In this document: piece by piece, positions 26,078 through 33,617 of the stretch
Layout: the number at the start of each line of letters is the position of its first letter
Position numbering within the stretch: the first letter of the stretch is position 1
DNA from: Geodermatophilus obscurus
GTDB taxonomy: Bacteria; Actinomycetota; Actinomycetes; Mycobacteriales; Geodermatophilaceae
DNA length: 64,000 bases
Direction: 5' to 3'
Assembly (NCBI RefSeq): GCF_900115395.1
Contig: NZ_FOWE01000012.1
Span: 110,596 to 174,595 of the forward strand
Translations under genes and position numbers: made by a program
The notes under the pieces: generated by a model
What the model saw: only the letters and a program-made list of their open reading frames with translations
Databases searched by the model: none
What the model was told of the DNA's origin: nothing

Positions 26078-27267
26078 GCCGACATCCTGCTCAGTCGGTC
26101 GACGGCCTCGGTGAGCACCTCGTCGCGCTTGCAGAACGCGAACCGGACCAGGTGCCGGCCCCGGTCGGCGTGTCCCGCCGTCCAGAACGCCCCGGCCGGG
26201 ACGGCGACCACCCCGGCACGCTCCGGCAGGTCGCGGCAGAACGCCAGCCCGTCGGCGTCGTCCCGCACCCCCCGGACGTCGACCATCGCGAAGTACGTCG
26301 CCTCCGGGGCGATGGCCGGCAGCCCCGCCGCGCGCAGGCCCGCCACCAGCACGTCCCGCCGGCGCTCGAGGTCGGCGGCGATCCCGGCGAAGTAGGCGTC
26401 GGGCAGGGCCAGCCCGGCGGCGATCGCCGGCTGGAACGGGCCGGCGTTGACGTAGGTGAGGAACTGCTTGGCGGTGCGGACGGCGGCCACCAGCGGCGCC
26501 GGCCCGCACGCCCAGCCGACCTTCCAGCCCGTCGTGCTGAACGTCTTGCCGCCGCTGCCGACCACCAGCGTCCGCTCGCGCAGCCCGGGCAGCGTGGCCG
26601 CGGAGACGTGCCCGGCGCCGGAGAACACGAGGTGCTCGTAGACCTCGTCGGTGACCAGCAGCAGCCCGGCCTGCAGGACCACCTCGGCCACCAGGTCGAG
26701 CTCGGCGCGGCTGAACACCTTCCCGGTGGGGTTGTGCGGGGTGTTGAGCAGCAGCAGCTTCGTGCGCGGGCCGACGGCGGCGCGCAGGTCGGCGGGGTCG
26801 AACGTCCACACGGCACCGTCGGTGTCGGCCGGTGGTGGGGCGAGCGGCACCGGGCGCAGGACGCCGCCGGCCATCGCGACCGCGGCGGCGTAGCTGTCGT
26901 ACACCGGCTCGAAGAGCACCACCTCGTCGCCGGGCTCGACCAGCGCGAGCATCGCCGCGGTGAGCGCCTCGGTGGCGCCGGCGGTGACGAGCACCTCGGC
27001 GTCGGGGTCGTAGGACAGGCCGCGGAACCGCTCGAGGTGGGCGGCGATCGCCGCGCGCAGTCCCGGGGTGCCGGGTCCGGGTGGGTACTGGTCGGCGTCG
27101 GTGCCGATCGCCGCCCGGGCGACGTCGAGGACCTCGGCCGGACCCGGGGTGTCGGGGAAGCCCTGCCCCAGGTTGATCGAGCCGGTCGCCGTCGCCAGCG
27201 CGCTCATCTCGGCGAAGACCGTCGTCCCGAAGCCCTGCAGCCGGCCGGCCAGGTACGGCGCGCTCAC
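26074..27267 (-). CDS. PLP-dependent aminotransferase class I/II (YbdL/glutamine transaminase-like)
   Basis: A 397-aa enzyme with a GTG start at 27267 overlapping the RNB-gene stop (GTGA). Motifs: INLGQGFPDTPGP, QYPPGPGTPGLRAAIAAHL, VTAGATEAL, NTPHNPTGKVFSRAEL, VTDEVYEHLVF, and the PLP-lysine region GSGGKTFSTTGWKVGW, with the C-terminal Arg-rich LVRFAFCKRDEVL. The set resembles kynurenine/methionine aminotransferases (YbdL, KAT) that use glutamine. It precedes and overlaps an omega-amidase, which supports a glutamine- or asparagine-dependent transaminase, possibly in 2-oxo-4-methylthiobutyrate salvage. Confidence 0.88.
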   Translation of the reverse strand: MSAPYLAGRLQGFGTTVFAEMSALATATGSINLGQGFPDTPGPAEVLDVARAAIGTDADQYPPGPGTPGLRAAIAAHLERFRGLSYDPDAEVLVTAGATEALTAAMLALVEPGDEVVLFEPVYDSYAAAVAMAGGVLRPVPLAPPPADTDGAVWTFDPADLRAAVGPRTKLLLLNTPHNPTGKVFSRAELDLVAEVVLQAGLLLVTDEVYEHLVFSGAGHVSAATLPGLRERTLVVGSGGKTFSTTGWKVGWACGPAPLVAAVRTAKQFLTYVNAGPFQPAIAAGLALPDAYFAGIAADLERRRDVLVAGLRAAGLPAIAPEATYFAMVDVRGVRDDADGLAFCRDLPERAGVVAVPAGAFWTAGHADRGRHLVRFAFCKRDEVLTEAVDRLSRMSA

Positions 27268-28694
27268 CCGGTCACCGCCGTGAAGCGCACCGTCCGGCGG
27301 TCGACGTCGGCCTCCTCCAGCCGCACCAGCACCCGTGAGCCGGGCTCCAGCCCGGCCCCGGCGCAGCGCGCCCGGACGGCCGGATCGGCGAGGACGACGG
27401 TGCCGCGTCCCTCGTCGGCGTCGACCACCACCGCGTCGAACTCCTCTCCCTCGCGGCCGGCGAGGAGCCAGGCCTCCGTGGCGTCGACGACCGCCCGCTC
27501 CACCGCGCGGGTGCGCCGGTCGGAGGCGGCCATGAGCGCCGGCAGCCCCGGCAGCGCGGCCCGCACCGCCGGGTCGGGCTCGCGGTCGGCGGCCAGCGCG
27601 AGGCAGACCTCGGTGCCGAACCGGTCGACCAGCCGGCGCAGCGGAGCCGTCACGTGCGCGTAGGGGGCGCCGACGCCGGCGTGGCCGGTCTCCGTGCCGG
27701 GGTCGCCGTCGACGGGCGTGTAGGCGGCGCCGCGCAGCAGGGCGGTGGCCTCCTCCAGGAAGGCCAGGTGCCGCGGGTCGGTGAGGTCGAGGACGGCGAG
27801 CACCGACCCGGCTCCGGCGCCGGCCGGCCAGTCGACGCCCAGGGCGGGCGCCAGGCGGCGCAGCCGGGCGACGTCCTCGGGGCGGGCCTGCGGCAGGGTG
27901 CGGAGCAGGCCGACGCCGCCGTCGAGCATGAGCCGCGCCGCGACCCGGCCGGTCAGCAGCGAGATCTGCGCGTTCCAGCCCTCGACCGGCAGCGGCGCGC
28001 GGGTCACCAGCGTCCAGCCGCCGTCGGTGCGGACGACCTCCTGCTCGGGCGAGCCCAGCTCGATGGCGCCGCGGGCGGCGGCCTGCTCCTGCAGCAGCCG
28101 GCCCAGGTCGGGCAGCAGCGCCAGCGCGCCGGTCAGCGTGCCGGCGTCGGCCTGCGCCTGGACGTCGGGGTAGGCCAGCTGCGCGCGGCTGCGGACGCGG
28201 GCGCGGCGCAGGTCGACCGCGCGCACCTCCCCGCCGGCGTCGAGCCGGATCGTCCAGAGCGCCGCGGCGCGGACCTCCCCGGCCAGCAGACTGGCCGCGC
28301 CCTCGCTGAGCACCTCCGGGTGCAGCGGGGTGCGCCGGTCGGGGGCGTAGAGCGTCTGGCCGCGGCGGCACGCCTCGGCGTCGAGGGCGCCGCCGGGGAC
28401 GACGACGGCGCCGACGTCGGCGATCGCGTAGCTGACGCGGTAGCCCTCCCCGTCCCGCTCGAGGTGCACGGCCTGGTCGAGGTCACGGCTGCCCGGCGGG
28501 TCGAGGGTGACCAGCGGGAGGTCGGTGGCGTCCTCGTCCGGGAGCGGTGGGGAGGCGGCGACCGCCCCGGCCTCGGCGAGCACCCCGGGCGGGAACTCGC
28601 CGGGGACCTCGAACTCGGCGCGGATGGCGTCGAAGTCCGGCCCGGGGACGGCGGCCGGCCACCGCGGGACGACGGGGTTCCACGTGGAACTCAC
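27264..28694 (-). CDS. RNB-domain ribonuclease (RNase II/R family)
   Basis: A 476-aa protein with a GTG start at 28694 overlapping the stop of the S4 gene. The catalytic segment TLDPPGSRDLDQAVHLERDGEGYRVSYAIADVGA holds the Asp cluster of RNB 3'-5' exonucleases, followed by RRGQTLYAPDRRTPLHPEVLSEGAASLLAG and YAHVTAPLRRLVDRFG. It lacks clear N-terminal cold-shock domains, and its C-terminus has only a short OB-like region (GSRVLVRLEEADVDRRTVRF). This is the short actinobacterial form. It degrades RNA processively in the cytoplasm. A parS-like 14-mer lies in codons 2-6. Confidence 0.88.
   Translation of the reverse strand: MSSTWNPVVPRWPAAVPGPDFDAIRAEFEVPGEFPPGVLAEAGAVAASPPLPDEDATDLPLVTLDPPGSRDLDQAVHLERDGEGYRVSYAIADVGAVVVPGGALDAEACRRGQTLYAPDRRTPLHPEVLSEGAASLLAGEVRAAALWTIRLDAGGEVRAVDLRRARVRSRAQLAYPDVQAQADAGTLTGALALLPDLGRLLQEQAAARGAIELGSPEQEVVRTDGGWTLVTRAPLPVEGWNAQISLLTGRVAARLMLDGGVGLLRTLPQARPEDVARLRRLAPALGVDWPAGAGAGSVLAVLDLTDPRHLAFLEEATALLRGAAYTPVDGDPGTETGHAGVGAPYAHVTAPLRRLVDRFGTEVCLALAADREPDPAVRAALPGLPALMAASDRRTRAVERAVVDATEAWLLAGREGEEFDAVVVDADEGRGTVVLADPAVRARCAGAGLEPGSRVLVRLEEADVDRRTVRFTAVTG
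28677..28690. promoter_or_regulatory. parS-like palindrome inside RNB gene start
   Basis: GTTCCACGTGGAAC, a perfect 14-bp palindrome identical to the core at 6228-6241. It encodes residues 2-6 of the RNB protein. ParB sites are commonly located in coding DNA near the origin. One symmetric mismatch per half separates it from the GTTTCACGTGAAAC core consensus. Confidence 0.45.
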
Positions 28695-28921
28695 GCGACG
28701 CGGACGTCCCCGGCGCCCTCGATCGAGACGACGTCGCCGCGGCGCACCTGCCGGCCGCGTCGGTCCTCGGGCTCGCCGTTGACCCGCACCGCGCCGGTGA
28801 CCAGCACGTCCTTCACCTGGGCGCCGGTGGGGACGGCATCGACGAGCTTGAGCAGCTGGCCGAGGCGGATGGAGTCCTCACCGGGACGGAGCTCGACGGT
28901 GCGCACGGTGCCCATCGTCAC
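28691..28921 (-). CDS. S4-domain RNA-binding protein
   Basis: A 76-aa single-domain protein. The GTG at 28921 overlaps the MOSC stop (GTGA); an ATG at 28915 is the other candidate. The S4 fold is evident: DSIRLGQLLKLVDAVPTGAQVKDVLVTGAVRVNGEPEDRRGRQVRRGDVVSI, with the VxVNGxxExRRGxxxxxGD pattern of YbcJ/RlbA-type free-standing S4 proteins. Such proteins bind structured rRNA or stalled-ribosome RNA. Its position between two genes with 4-nt overlaps puts it in one co-translated operon with the RNB nuclease. Confidence 0.9.
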   Translation of the reverse strand: MTMGTVRTVELRPGEDSIRLGQLLKLVDAVPTGAQVKDVLVTGAVRVNGEPEDRRGRQVRRGDVVSIEGAGDVRVA

Positions 28922-29622
28922 GCGACGGTGAGCTCGTCGCCCACCGCGACCCGGCCGGGGACCGGCACGAGGGCGCCGACGGCCAGCGTGCTGCCGCGCT
29001 CGCGGTGGATGCTCTTGAGGACGCCGTTGTCGCGGCCGATGCCGCCGGGCTGGGGGCGGGTGACCATCACGCAGCGGCTCACCGGCTTGAGGACGTCGAG
29101 GGCGACCGTCCCGAGCCCGATCGTCGACCCGACGAGCTCGTCCTCCCCCGCGCCGTCGAGCAGCACGTTCGCGCGGAACCGGCGCCGGTCCCAGGTGCCG
29201 AGCGTGCCGGTGGAGACCAGCGACACCCGGATGCGCGAGCTGTCGTGGAACGCCCCGGACGCGCCCTCGAAGGCGTCCCAGACGTCCTCGTCGTCGTCGG
29301 GGCTCTCGTAGTGCCGCGGGCCGCGCTCGGCCTCCGCGGCGCGCAGCGTCACCGGCCGGCCCAGCCAACCGGAGAGGACGTCGTCGTCGGTGGTGACCGT
29401 GCCGTCGGGGAGGACCACCTCGACGCCGCCGTCCGCGCGCAGCCGGCCGGCGGCGAAGAGCAGGTCGGGCACGCGGCGGGCGGTCAGGCCGAAGCCGGTG
29501 GAGCGGTCGAACAGCGCCCACTGCCGGTCACCGGCCAGGCCCTGCGTCCCGACGTCGACGGCGTCGAGCCGCTCCCCCTGCAGCGACTTGACGGGGTAGC
29601 GCCACAGCTCGCGCACACGCAC
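28918..29622 (-). CDS. MOSC-domain protein (MOCO sulfurase C-terminal type)
   Basis: A 234-aa protein with a GTG start at 29622. The N-terminal MOSC_N beta-barrel reads VRELWRYPVKSLQGERLDAVDVGTQGLAGDRQWAL, and the MOSC part includes FRANVLLDGAGEDELVGSTIGLGTVALDVLKPVSRCVMVTRPQ, where the single Cys is the conserved persulfide/Moco-ligand position. Family members (YcbX, mARC-like) carry molybdenum cofactor and reduce N-hydroxylated compounds or handle sulfur. No molybdenum genes are adjacent. Only one nucleotide separates it from the epimerase stop. Confidence 0.88.
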   Translation of the reverse strand: MRVRELWRYPVKSLQGERLDAVDVGTQGLAGDRQWALFDRSTGFGLTARRVPDLLFAAGRLRADGGVEVVLPDGTVTTDDDVLSGWLGRPVTLRAAEAERGPRHYESPDDDEDVWDAFEGASGAFHDSSRIRVSLVSTGTLGTWDRRRFRANVLLDGAGEDELVGSTIGLGTVALDVLKPVSRCVMVTRPQPGGIGRDNGVLKSIHRERGSTLAVGALVPVPGRVAVGDELTVA

Positions 29623-29623
29623 G

Positions 29624-30544
29624 TCAGGCCGCCCAGCCGAGGGTCCACGTGCCCGACCAGGTCTCCCCCGGCTCCAGGACGACGAGGTCCACGCCGTCGG
29701 CGAGCGCGTTGGGCGGGCAGGTCATCGGCTCGACCGCGAGGCTGCGGCGGCGCTGGCCCTCCGGCAGGGTGTCGCCGCTGTACACCTGCAGCCACGGCCA
29801 GGACCCGTCGACGGCGAGCTCGAGCGCTCCGGCCGGGCCGCGCAGGGAGACGCGGGCCCAGCCGTCGTCGTCGCGCACGAGGTCGGTGACGGCGTCGTCG
29901 AGGGCGCGGTCGCCGATGCGGCCGATCGCGCCGTCGAAGGGCCGGCGGGTGCCGGTGGGCAGGCCGCCGTCGAGGTCGATCGCGGTGCGGGCCGGGACGG
30001 TGAGCTCGGCGTCACCGATGCCGCCGTCGGCCGTGGCACCGACGGCGAGGTAGGGGTGCATGCCGGCACCGAACGGCGCGGCCCGCTCGCCGGCGTTGCG
30101 CACGCGGACGGTGACGGTGAGCCGGTCGGCGGCGAGGGAGTGGTCGAGAGCGGCGGCCAGCCGGAAGGGATAGCCGGGGCGGGCCTCGACGACGGTGCCG
30201 ACGGTGACCGCGTCCGAGTGGCGGGCCAGCACCGACCAGCGCTGCCAGGTGACCAGCCCGTGCGCGGCGGGCTTGCCGGGGCCGGCGGTGTCGAGCTGGA
30301 GCTGCTGCCCCTCCCACGTCCACTGTCCGTCGCGGAGCCGGTTCGGCCAGGGCAGCAGGACGCCGCCGCGCCGGCCGGACGGCACGGTTCCGGCGGCGTA
30401 GCCGTCGAGGACGGCGCGGTCGCCGACGGTCAGCGCCCGCAGGCCACCACCGCGCAGGTCGACGGCGAGCCGGGCGTCGCCGCTGACGAGTTCCACCTCC
30501 GCCGGCTCGGTGTCGGGCCACGAGGTCATCGGCGGGACGCTCAC
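29624..30544 (-). CDS. Aldose 1-epimerase family protein
   Basis: A 306-aa protein. The GTG at 30544 is preferred because GGTGGGG lies upstream; an ATG at 30529 would remove five residues. Galactose-mutarotase fold with HGLVTWQRW (substrate His region), PFGAGMHPYLAVG (catalytic His) and LAVEPMTCPPNALADG (catalytic Glu). It interconverts anomers of aldoses in the cytoplasm. It is the first gene of a six-gene minus-strand run that continues MOSC, S4, RNB, aminotransferase, nitrilase, though no sugar genes are nearby. Confidence 0.87.
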   Translation of the reverse strand: MSVPPMTSWPDTEPAEVELVSGDARLAVDLRGGGLRALTVGDRAVLDGYAAGTVPSGRRGGVLLPWPNRLRDGQWTWEGQQLQLDTAGPGKPAAHGLVTWQRWSVLARHSDAVTVGTVVEARPGYPFRLAAALDHSLAADRLTVTVRVRNAGERAAPFGAGMHPYLAVGATADGGIGDAELTVPARTAIDLDGGLPTGTRRPFDGAIGRIGDRALDDAVTDLVRDDDGWARVSLRGPAGALELAVDGSWPWLQVYSGDTLPEGQRRRSLAVEPMTCPPNALADGVDLVVLEPGETWSGTWTLGWAA

Positions 30545-30983
30545 GGGCCCACCCCACCACATCCCGCCGACCGGGCGCAGCGGATCCACGTCGTCCCGGA
30601 GCGGCGTGATCCGGGTGAGCAGGCGGCGAGGCGACATGGGTCGTCGCCCGTCGGCGGGGCCTGCGGGTGACCGCGGGTCGTCCGGGGACCGCTGCGGCGG
30701 GCACCGTCGAGGACCCGCTCGTCGAGGTGTGGACGGACCCACGGACACACGACCTGCACCTCGTGCAGGGAGACGGTGACACCGGTGGGCCCGATGCCGG
30801 GGAACCCCTGGAGCACGTGAGCGGCCCGTCCGACGTCGTCCTCGGCGGCGTCGGCGAGTCCCTGAGGTCGCCGTCGTCGCAGTCGGCGACGAGCCTCCCA
30901 CCCTGCCCGGTCGAGGGCTGTCGGACATCTGTGGACACGCTCCTGGCCTGCGAATTCGAGTGGTCGGTCGGCCCTGGGTCGGC
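30545..30983. other. Intergenic region, no gene supported
   Basis: About 440 nt between the divergent epimerase operon and the second DUF222 gene. All frames are Arg/Pro/Gly low-complexity or shadows. Its right part (from about 30938, CCTGCGAATTCG) is clearly related to the region upstream of the first DUF222 gene (7484-7495, complementary strand), so the duplication includes the promoter. Confidence 0.5.
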
Positions 30984-31005
30984 TAGTATTCGATCATGTG
31001 TTCGG
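30984..31005 (+). promoter_or_regulatory. Promoter -10 and degenerate SOS box of second DUF222 gene
   Basis: TAGTAT (30984-30989) is a -10-like hexamer, and TCGATCATGTGTTCGG (30990-31005) matches the TCGAAC-N4-GTTCGA LexA consensus with two mismatches, one more than copy 1. The ATG at 30996 and the GTG at 30998 both lie in the box, about seven bases after the -10, which suggests a leaderless transcript repressed by LexA. Confidence 0.6.
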
Positions 31006-32170
31006 ACGGTGGCGGACGGGTGACGTGCTCGACGACGTCGCCGCGCTGGTCGCCGAACGGAACCGGATCGACGCCGCGCTGGCCCGGGCGGTGCGGGCCG
31101 CGGAGCTGTCGCAGGCGCCGGAGCGGGACGGGCAGAGGTCGATGGCCTCCTGGCTGCGCGGGCACTGCCGGCTGTCGGGGTCGGAGGCGTCCCGCTCGGT
31201 CCGCAACGGGCGAGCCATGGAGCACCTCCCCGTCCTGGCCGAAGCCCATGACGCGGGTCTGGTGTCGGCGTCGCAGGTGGCGGTCGCCGCGGACGTGGTC
31301 ACCCCGCGGCGGCTCGCGGCCGCCGCGGCGCAGGGCGTCGACCTCGCTGAGGTCGACGCGATCCTCACCGGCGTCGCCGTCGAGCAGGAACACGACGCGC
31401 TGGTGCTCGTCGTGAAGCGTTACGGCGACGCGCTCGATCCCGACGGTCCGGAACCGGACCCCACGGAGGGGCGGTCACTGACGATCGTCAAGCACGCCGA
31501 CGGGTCGGTCAGCTTCCGCGGGCACCTCGACGCCGTCGGCGGGGAGAAGTTCCAGACGGCGGTGGAGGCGCACGTCCAGGCCGACCGCCCGGCCGGGGAC
31601 GAGCGCACCCGCGCGCAGCGGCAGGGCGACGCCCTGGTGCAGATCGCCGACAACGCCCTCGCGTCCGGCTCGGTGCCGGTGCTGCGCAGTGTCAAGCCGC
31701 ACGTGGCCGTGCGCATCGACCTCGACGACCTGGCCGACCCGGCCACCGGCGCCGGTGTGGCCACCACGGGGTTCGGCGCCACCATCTCCGCCGCCCGCGC
31801 CCGCTGGCTGGCCTGCGACGGCCGCATCTCCCGGGTCGTGTTCGGCCCCGACGGCGTCCCCCTCGACGTCGGCCGCGAGCAGCGCCTCGTCAGCGGCCAC
31901 CTCCGCAGAGCAGTCGAGGTGCGCGACGGCGGCTGCGTGTTCACCGGTTGCGACGCACCGAACCCCTGGTGCGACGTCCACCACCTCGTGCACTGGATCG
32001 ACGGCGGCGACACCAGCCTCGACAACAGCGCCCTCTTGTGCGAACGCCACCACACCGAGGTCCACCACGGGTTCCGCGTCGAACGACAACCGAGCGGCCG
32101 ATGGCGCACCTGGCGACCCGACGGCACCGAGATCACCGTCCCCGCACCCCTGGCACCCACGGCCGCCTGA
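30998..32170 (+). CDS. DUF222/13E12-family protein with HNH nuclease domain (copy 2)
   Basis: A 390-aa close paralogue of the gene at 6269, with the same DUF222 helices and HNH site (CVFTGCDAP, DVHHLVHWIDGG, NSALLCERHH, EVHHG). The only usable start in frame is a GTG at 30998 (FGRWRTGDVLDDV). The ATG two bases earlier (30996), which matches the start of copy 1, is out of frame here because this copy is one nucleotide shorter in the first codons; from that ATG a different 139-aa product would be read. A 13-bp-stem terminator follows. Role unknown; presumably a damage-induced nuclease. Confidence 0.82.
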   Translation: MFGRWRTGDVLDDVAALVAERNRIDAALARAVRAAELSQAPERDGQRSMASWLRGHCRLSGSEASRSVRNGRAMEHLPVLAEAHDAGLVSASQVAVAADVVTPRRLAAAAAQGVDLAEVDAILTGVAVEQEHDALVLVVKRYGDALDPDGPEPDPTEGRSLTIVKHADGSVSFRGHLDAVGGEKFQTAVEAHVQADRPAGDERTRAQRQGDALVQIADNALASGSVPVLRSVKPHVAVRIDLDDLADPATGAGVATTGFGATISAARARWLACDGRISRVVFGPDGVPLDVGREQRLVSGHLRRAVEVRDGGCVFTGCDAPNPWCDVHHLVHWIDGGDTSLDNSALLCERHHTEVHHGFRVERQPSGRWRTWRPDGTEITVPAPLAPTAA

Positions 32171-32175
32171 CCGCA

Positions 32176-32218
32176 CACCGCACGGCCGCCCGCTCCCCGG
32201 AGGGACGGCCGTGCGGTG
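32176..32218 (+). terminator. Rho-independent-type hairpin after DUF222 copy 2
   Basis: A 13-bp perfect stem, CACCGCACGGCCG (32176-32188) with its complement at 32206-32218, and a 17-nt loop that can pair further. It starts six bases after the stop codon. There is no T-run, as is usual in actinobacteria. Confidence 0.75.
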
Positions 32219-32264
32219 CTGCCTGCGTCCAGGAGAGCGGGACGTGACGTCGCCACACCCCCTC

Positions 32265-32302
32265 GTGTCCGGAGCAGCGAGTCGTGTCCGGAGCAGCGAG
32301 TC
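32265..32302. repeat. Perfect tandem duplication of a 19-bp unit
   Basis: GTGTCCGGAGCAGCGAGTC occurs twice back to back (32265-32283 and 32284-32302), in the gap between the DUF222 terminator and the HTH gene promoter. It could be an operator array or a slippage product. Confidence 0.85.
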
Positions 32303-32335
32303 GGATCCACGAACCCCGCGCGAGCGTCGCACTGT

Positions 32336-32365
32336 TTGCGCAATGTGTAGCAGTAATGCTACGAA
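32336..32365 (+). promoter_or_regulatory. Promoter with GTAGCA-N4-TGCTAC operator upstream of HTH gene
   Basis: A perfect inverted repeat GTAGCA GTAA TGCTAC (32347-32362) lies between a TTGCGC -35-like hexamer (32336-32341) and a TACGAA -10-like hexamer (32360-32365), spacer 18. The -10 ends seven bases before the ATG at 32373, so the transcript would be leaderless. The palindrome is well placed for autorepression by the HTH protein. Confidence 0.55.
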
Positions 32366-32372
32366 TGGAGGC

Positions 32373-32639
32373 ATGGGTCGCCAGCCACGTGGGGACGCCG
32401 ACAGGGTCCACGACCGCATCGCCGTCCTCCGCGCGGAACGCCGGGTCAGCCGCAAGGAGCTGGCCGACGCGGTGGGCGTCCACCCGCAGACGATCGGCTA
32501 CCTCGAGCGCGGGGAGTACAGCCCCTCGCTCGTCCTGGCCCTGCGCATCGCCCGCTTCTTCGACCTGCCGGTCGAGGCCGTGTTCTCCCTCGACCCGCTG
32601 CCCGCCATCGGCTCCGAGCTCCTCAGGAGGAACCAGTGA
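32373..32639 (+). CDS. Small XRE-family HTH regulator (YozG-like)
   Basis: An 88-aa protein, ATG at 32373. Residues 14-72 are a HTH_3 domain: RIAVLRAERRVSRKELADAVGVHPQTIGYLERGEYSPSLVLALRIARFFDLPVEAVFSL. This compact type usually represses its own operon together with a small membrane protein, and the next gene is exactly that, overlapping by GTGA. A GGAGG is only one base from the ATG, too close to act as a ribosome site, which fits the leaderless promoter described upstream. Confidence 0.88.
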   Translation: MGRQPRGDADRVHDRIAVLRAERRVSRKELADAVGVHPQTIGYLERGEYSPSLVLALRIARFFDLPVEAVFSLDPLPAIGSELLRRNQ

Positions 32640-33145
32640 CCACCCAGACCTCCCTGACCGCCACCTTCGAGGACGAGCGCTACTCCTGGGCCCGCACCCG
32701 CGGCACCCGGCACCGCGCGGTCCTGGCCGAGGCGGCGCTGCTGGCCGCCCTCGTCGTCGCGACGCTCCTGGCCGCCGGCACCGACGACGGCTGGACCACC
32801 TCGTTCTTCGTCGTCTGGTCCGTCGGGATGGTGCTGTTCATCCCGCTGCACTCGCTGCTCAACCTCGGCATCCGCGGGCTGTTCGACCGCGGCCGGCACT
32901 CCCTCGACGAGCACCAGCAGGGCCTGCGCGAGCACTCGCACGCCCGCGTCGGCTGGCCGGCGACGGCGCTGACGTTCGCCGCCTGGGCGGGTGCTGTCGC
33001 GCTGGTGGCCGTCACCGGCCACACCGTCCTGGCCCTCTGCCTGGGCTTCCTGCTGTGGTTCGCCGCCGGGCTGCTCCCCTACTGGCACCTCGCCTGGACG
33101 CTGGCCGACGAGGACACCACCGAGGACGACGCCCTGCCCGCCTGA
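32636..33145 (+). CDS. Membrane protein coupled to the HTH regulator
   Basis: A 169-aa protein with a GTG start at 32636 overlapping the regulator stop. About four membrane helices are visible: VLAEAALLAALVVATLLAAG, SFFVVWSVGMVLFIPLHSLLN, ALTFAAWAGAVALVAVTG and LALCLGFLLWFAAGLLPYW. A charged loop (RGLFDRGRHSLDEHQQGLREH) lies in the middle and the C-terminus is acidic. I do not recognise a named family. The regulator/membrane-protein pairing is widespread in Gram-positive bacteria. It ends 7 nt before the convergent GNAT gene. Confidence 0.75.
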   Translation: MTTQTSLTATFEDERYSWARTRGTRHRAVLAEAALLAALVVATLLAAGTDDGWTTSFFVVWSVGMVLFIPLHSLLNLGIRGLFDRGRHSLDEHQQGLREHSHARVGWPATALTFAAWAGAVALVAVTGHTVLALCLGFLLWFAAGLLPYWHLAWTLADEDTTEDDALPA

Positions 33146-33152
33146 CCCGCGC

Positions 33153-33617
33153 TCAGGCCGGACCGATCACCCGCTCGTAGTACAGCGAGCACCCGGCGTC
33201 CGGCGCCTCGACGTAGGCGCCGAACGCCGGGATCGCCCGGTACCCGGCGCCCTCGTACAGCGCGATCGCCTCCGGCTGCCGCGGCCCGGTCTCCAGCCGC
33301 AGCGTCGTCCACCCGCGCCCCCGGGCGGCGTCCTCCAGCCCGGTCAGCAGCAGCTTCGACACACCCCGCCCCCGGGCCGCCGGCACGACGTACATCCGCT
33401 TGACCTCGGCGGCGTCGCCGCCCAGCGCCCGCAGCGCCCCGCACCCGACCACGGTGCCGTCGTCATCGCGGGCCACCAGCACCACGCTCACGTCCGCGGC
33501 CGACGGCGGCGTCCCCGGCTCGGTGTCGCCGTCGTAGCGCGCCCGCAGCTCCGCCTGCTGGGCCGTCGTCAGCCGCTGCACCTCCGCGTCGTCCCAGGCC
33601 GCCGGCGTCAGCCTCAC
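33153..33617 (-). CDS. GNAT-family N-acetyltransferase
   Basis: A 154-aa protein starting at a GTG at 33617 that overlaps the TetR stop (GTGA). Acetyl-CoA fold motifs: VVLVARDDDGTVVGCGALRAL, EVKRMYVVPAARGRGVSKLLLTGLEDAARGRGWTTLRLETGPRQPEAIALYEGAGY. RGRGVSKLLL is the pyrophosphate-binding Q/RxxGxG/A loop. The substrate is not predictable. Co-translation with a TetR repressor suggests control by the same ligand. Confidence 0.87.
   Translation of the reverse strand: MRLTPAAWDDAEVQRLTTAQQAELRARYDGDTEPGTPPSAADVSVVLVARDDDGTVVGCGALRALGGDAAEVKRMYVVPAARGRGVSKLLLTGLEDAARGRGWTTLRLETGPRQPEAIALYEGAGYRAIPAFGAYVEAPDAGCSLYYERVIGPA

Noticed and set aside
22475..26395. 1306-aa plus-strand open frame
   Set aside because: It spans antisense of CYTH-CHAD, then crosses the PRC-barrel gene out of frame; low-complexity shadow.
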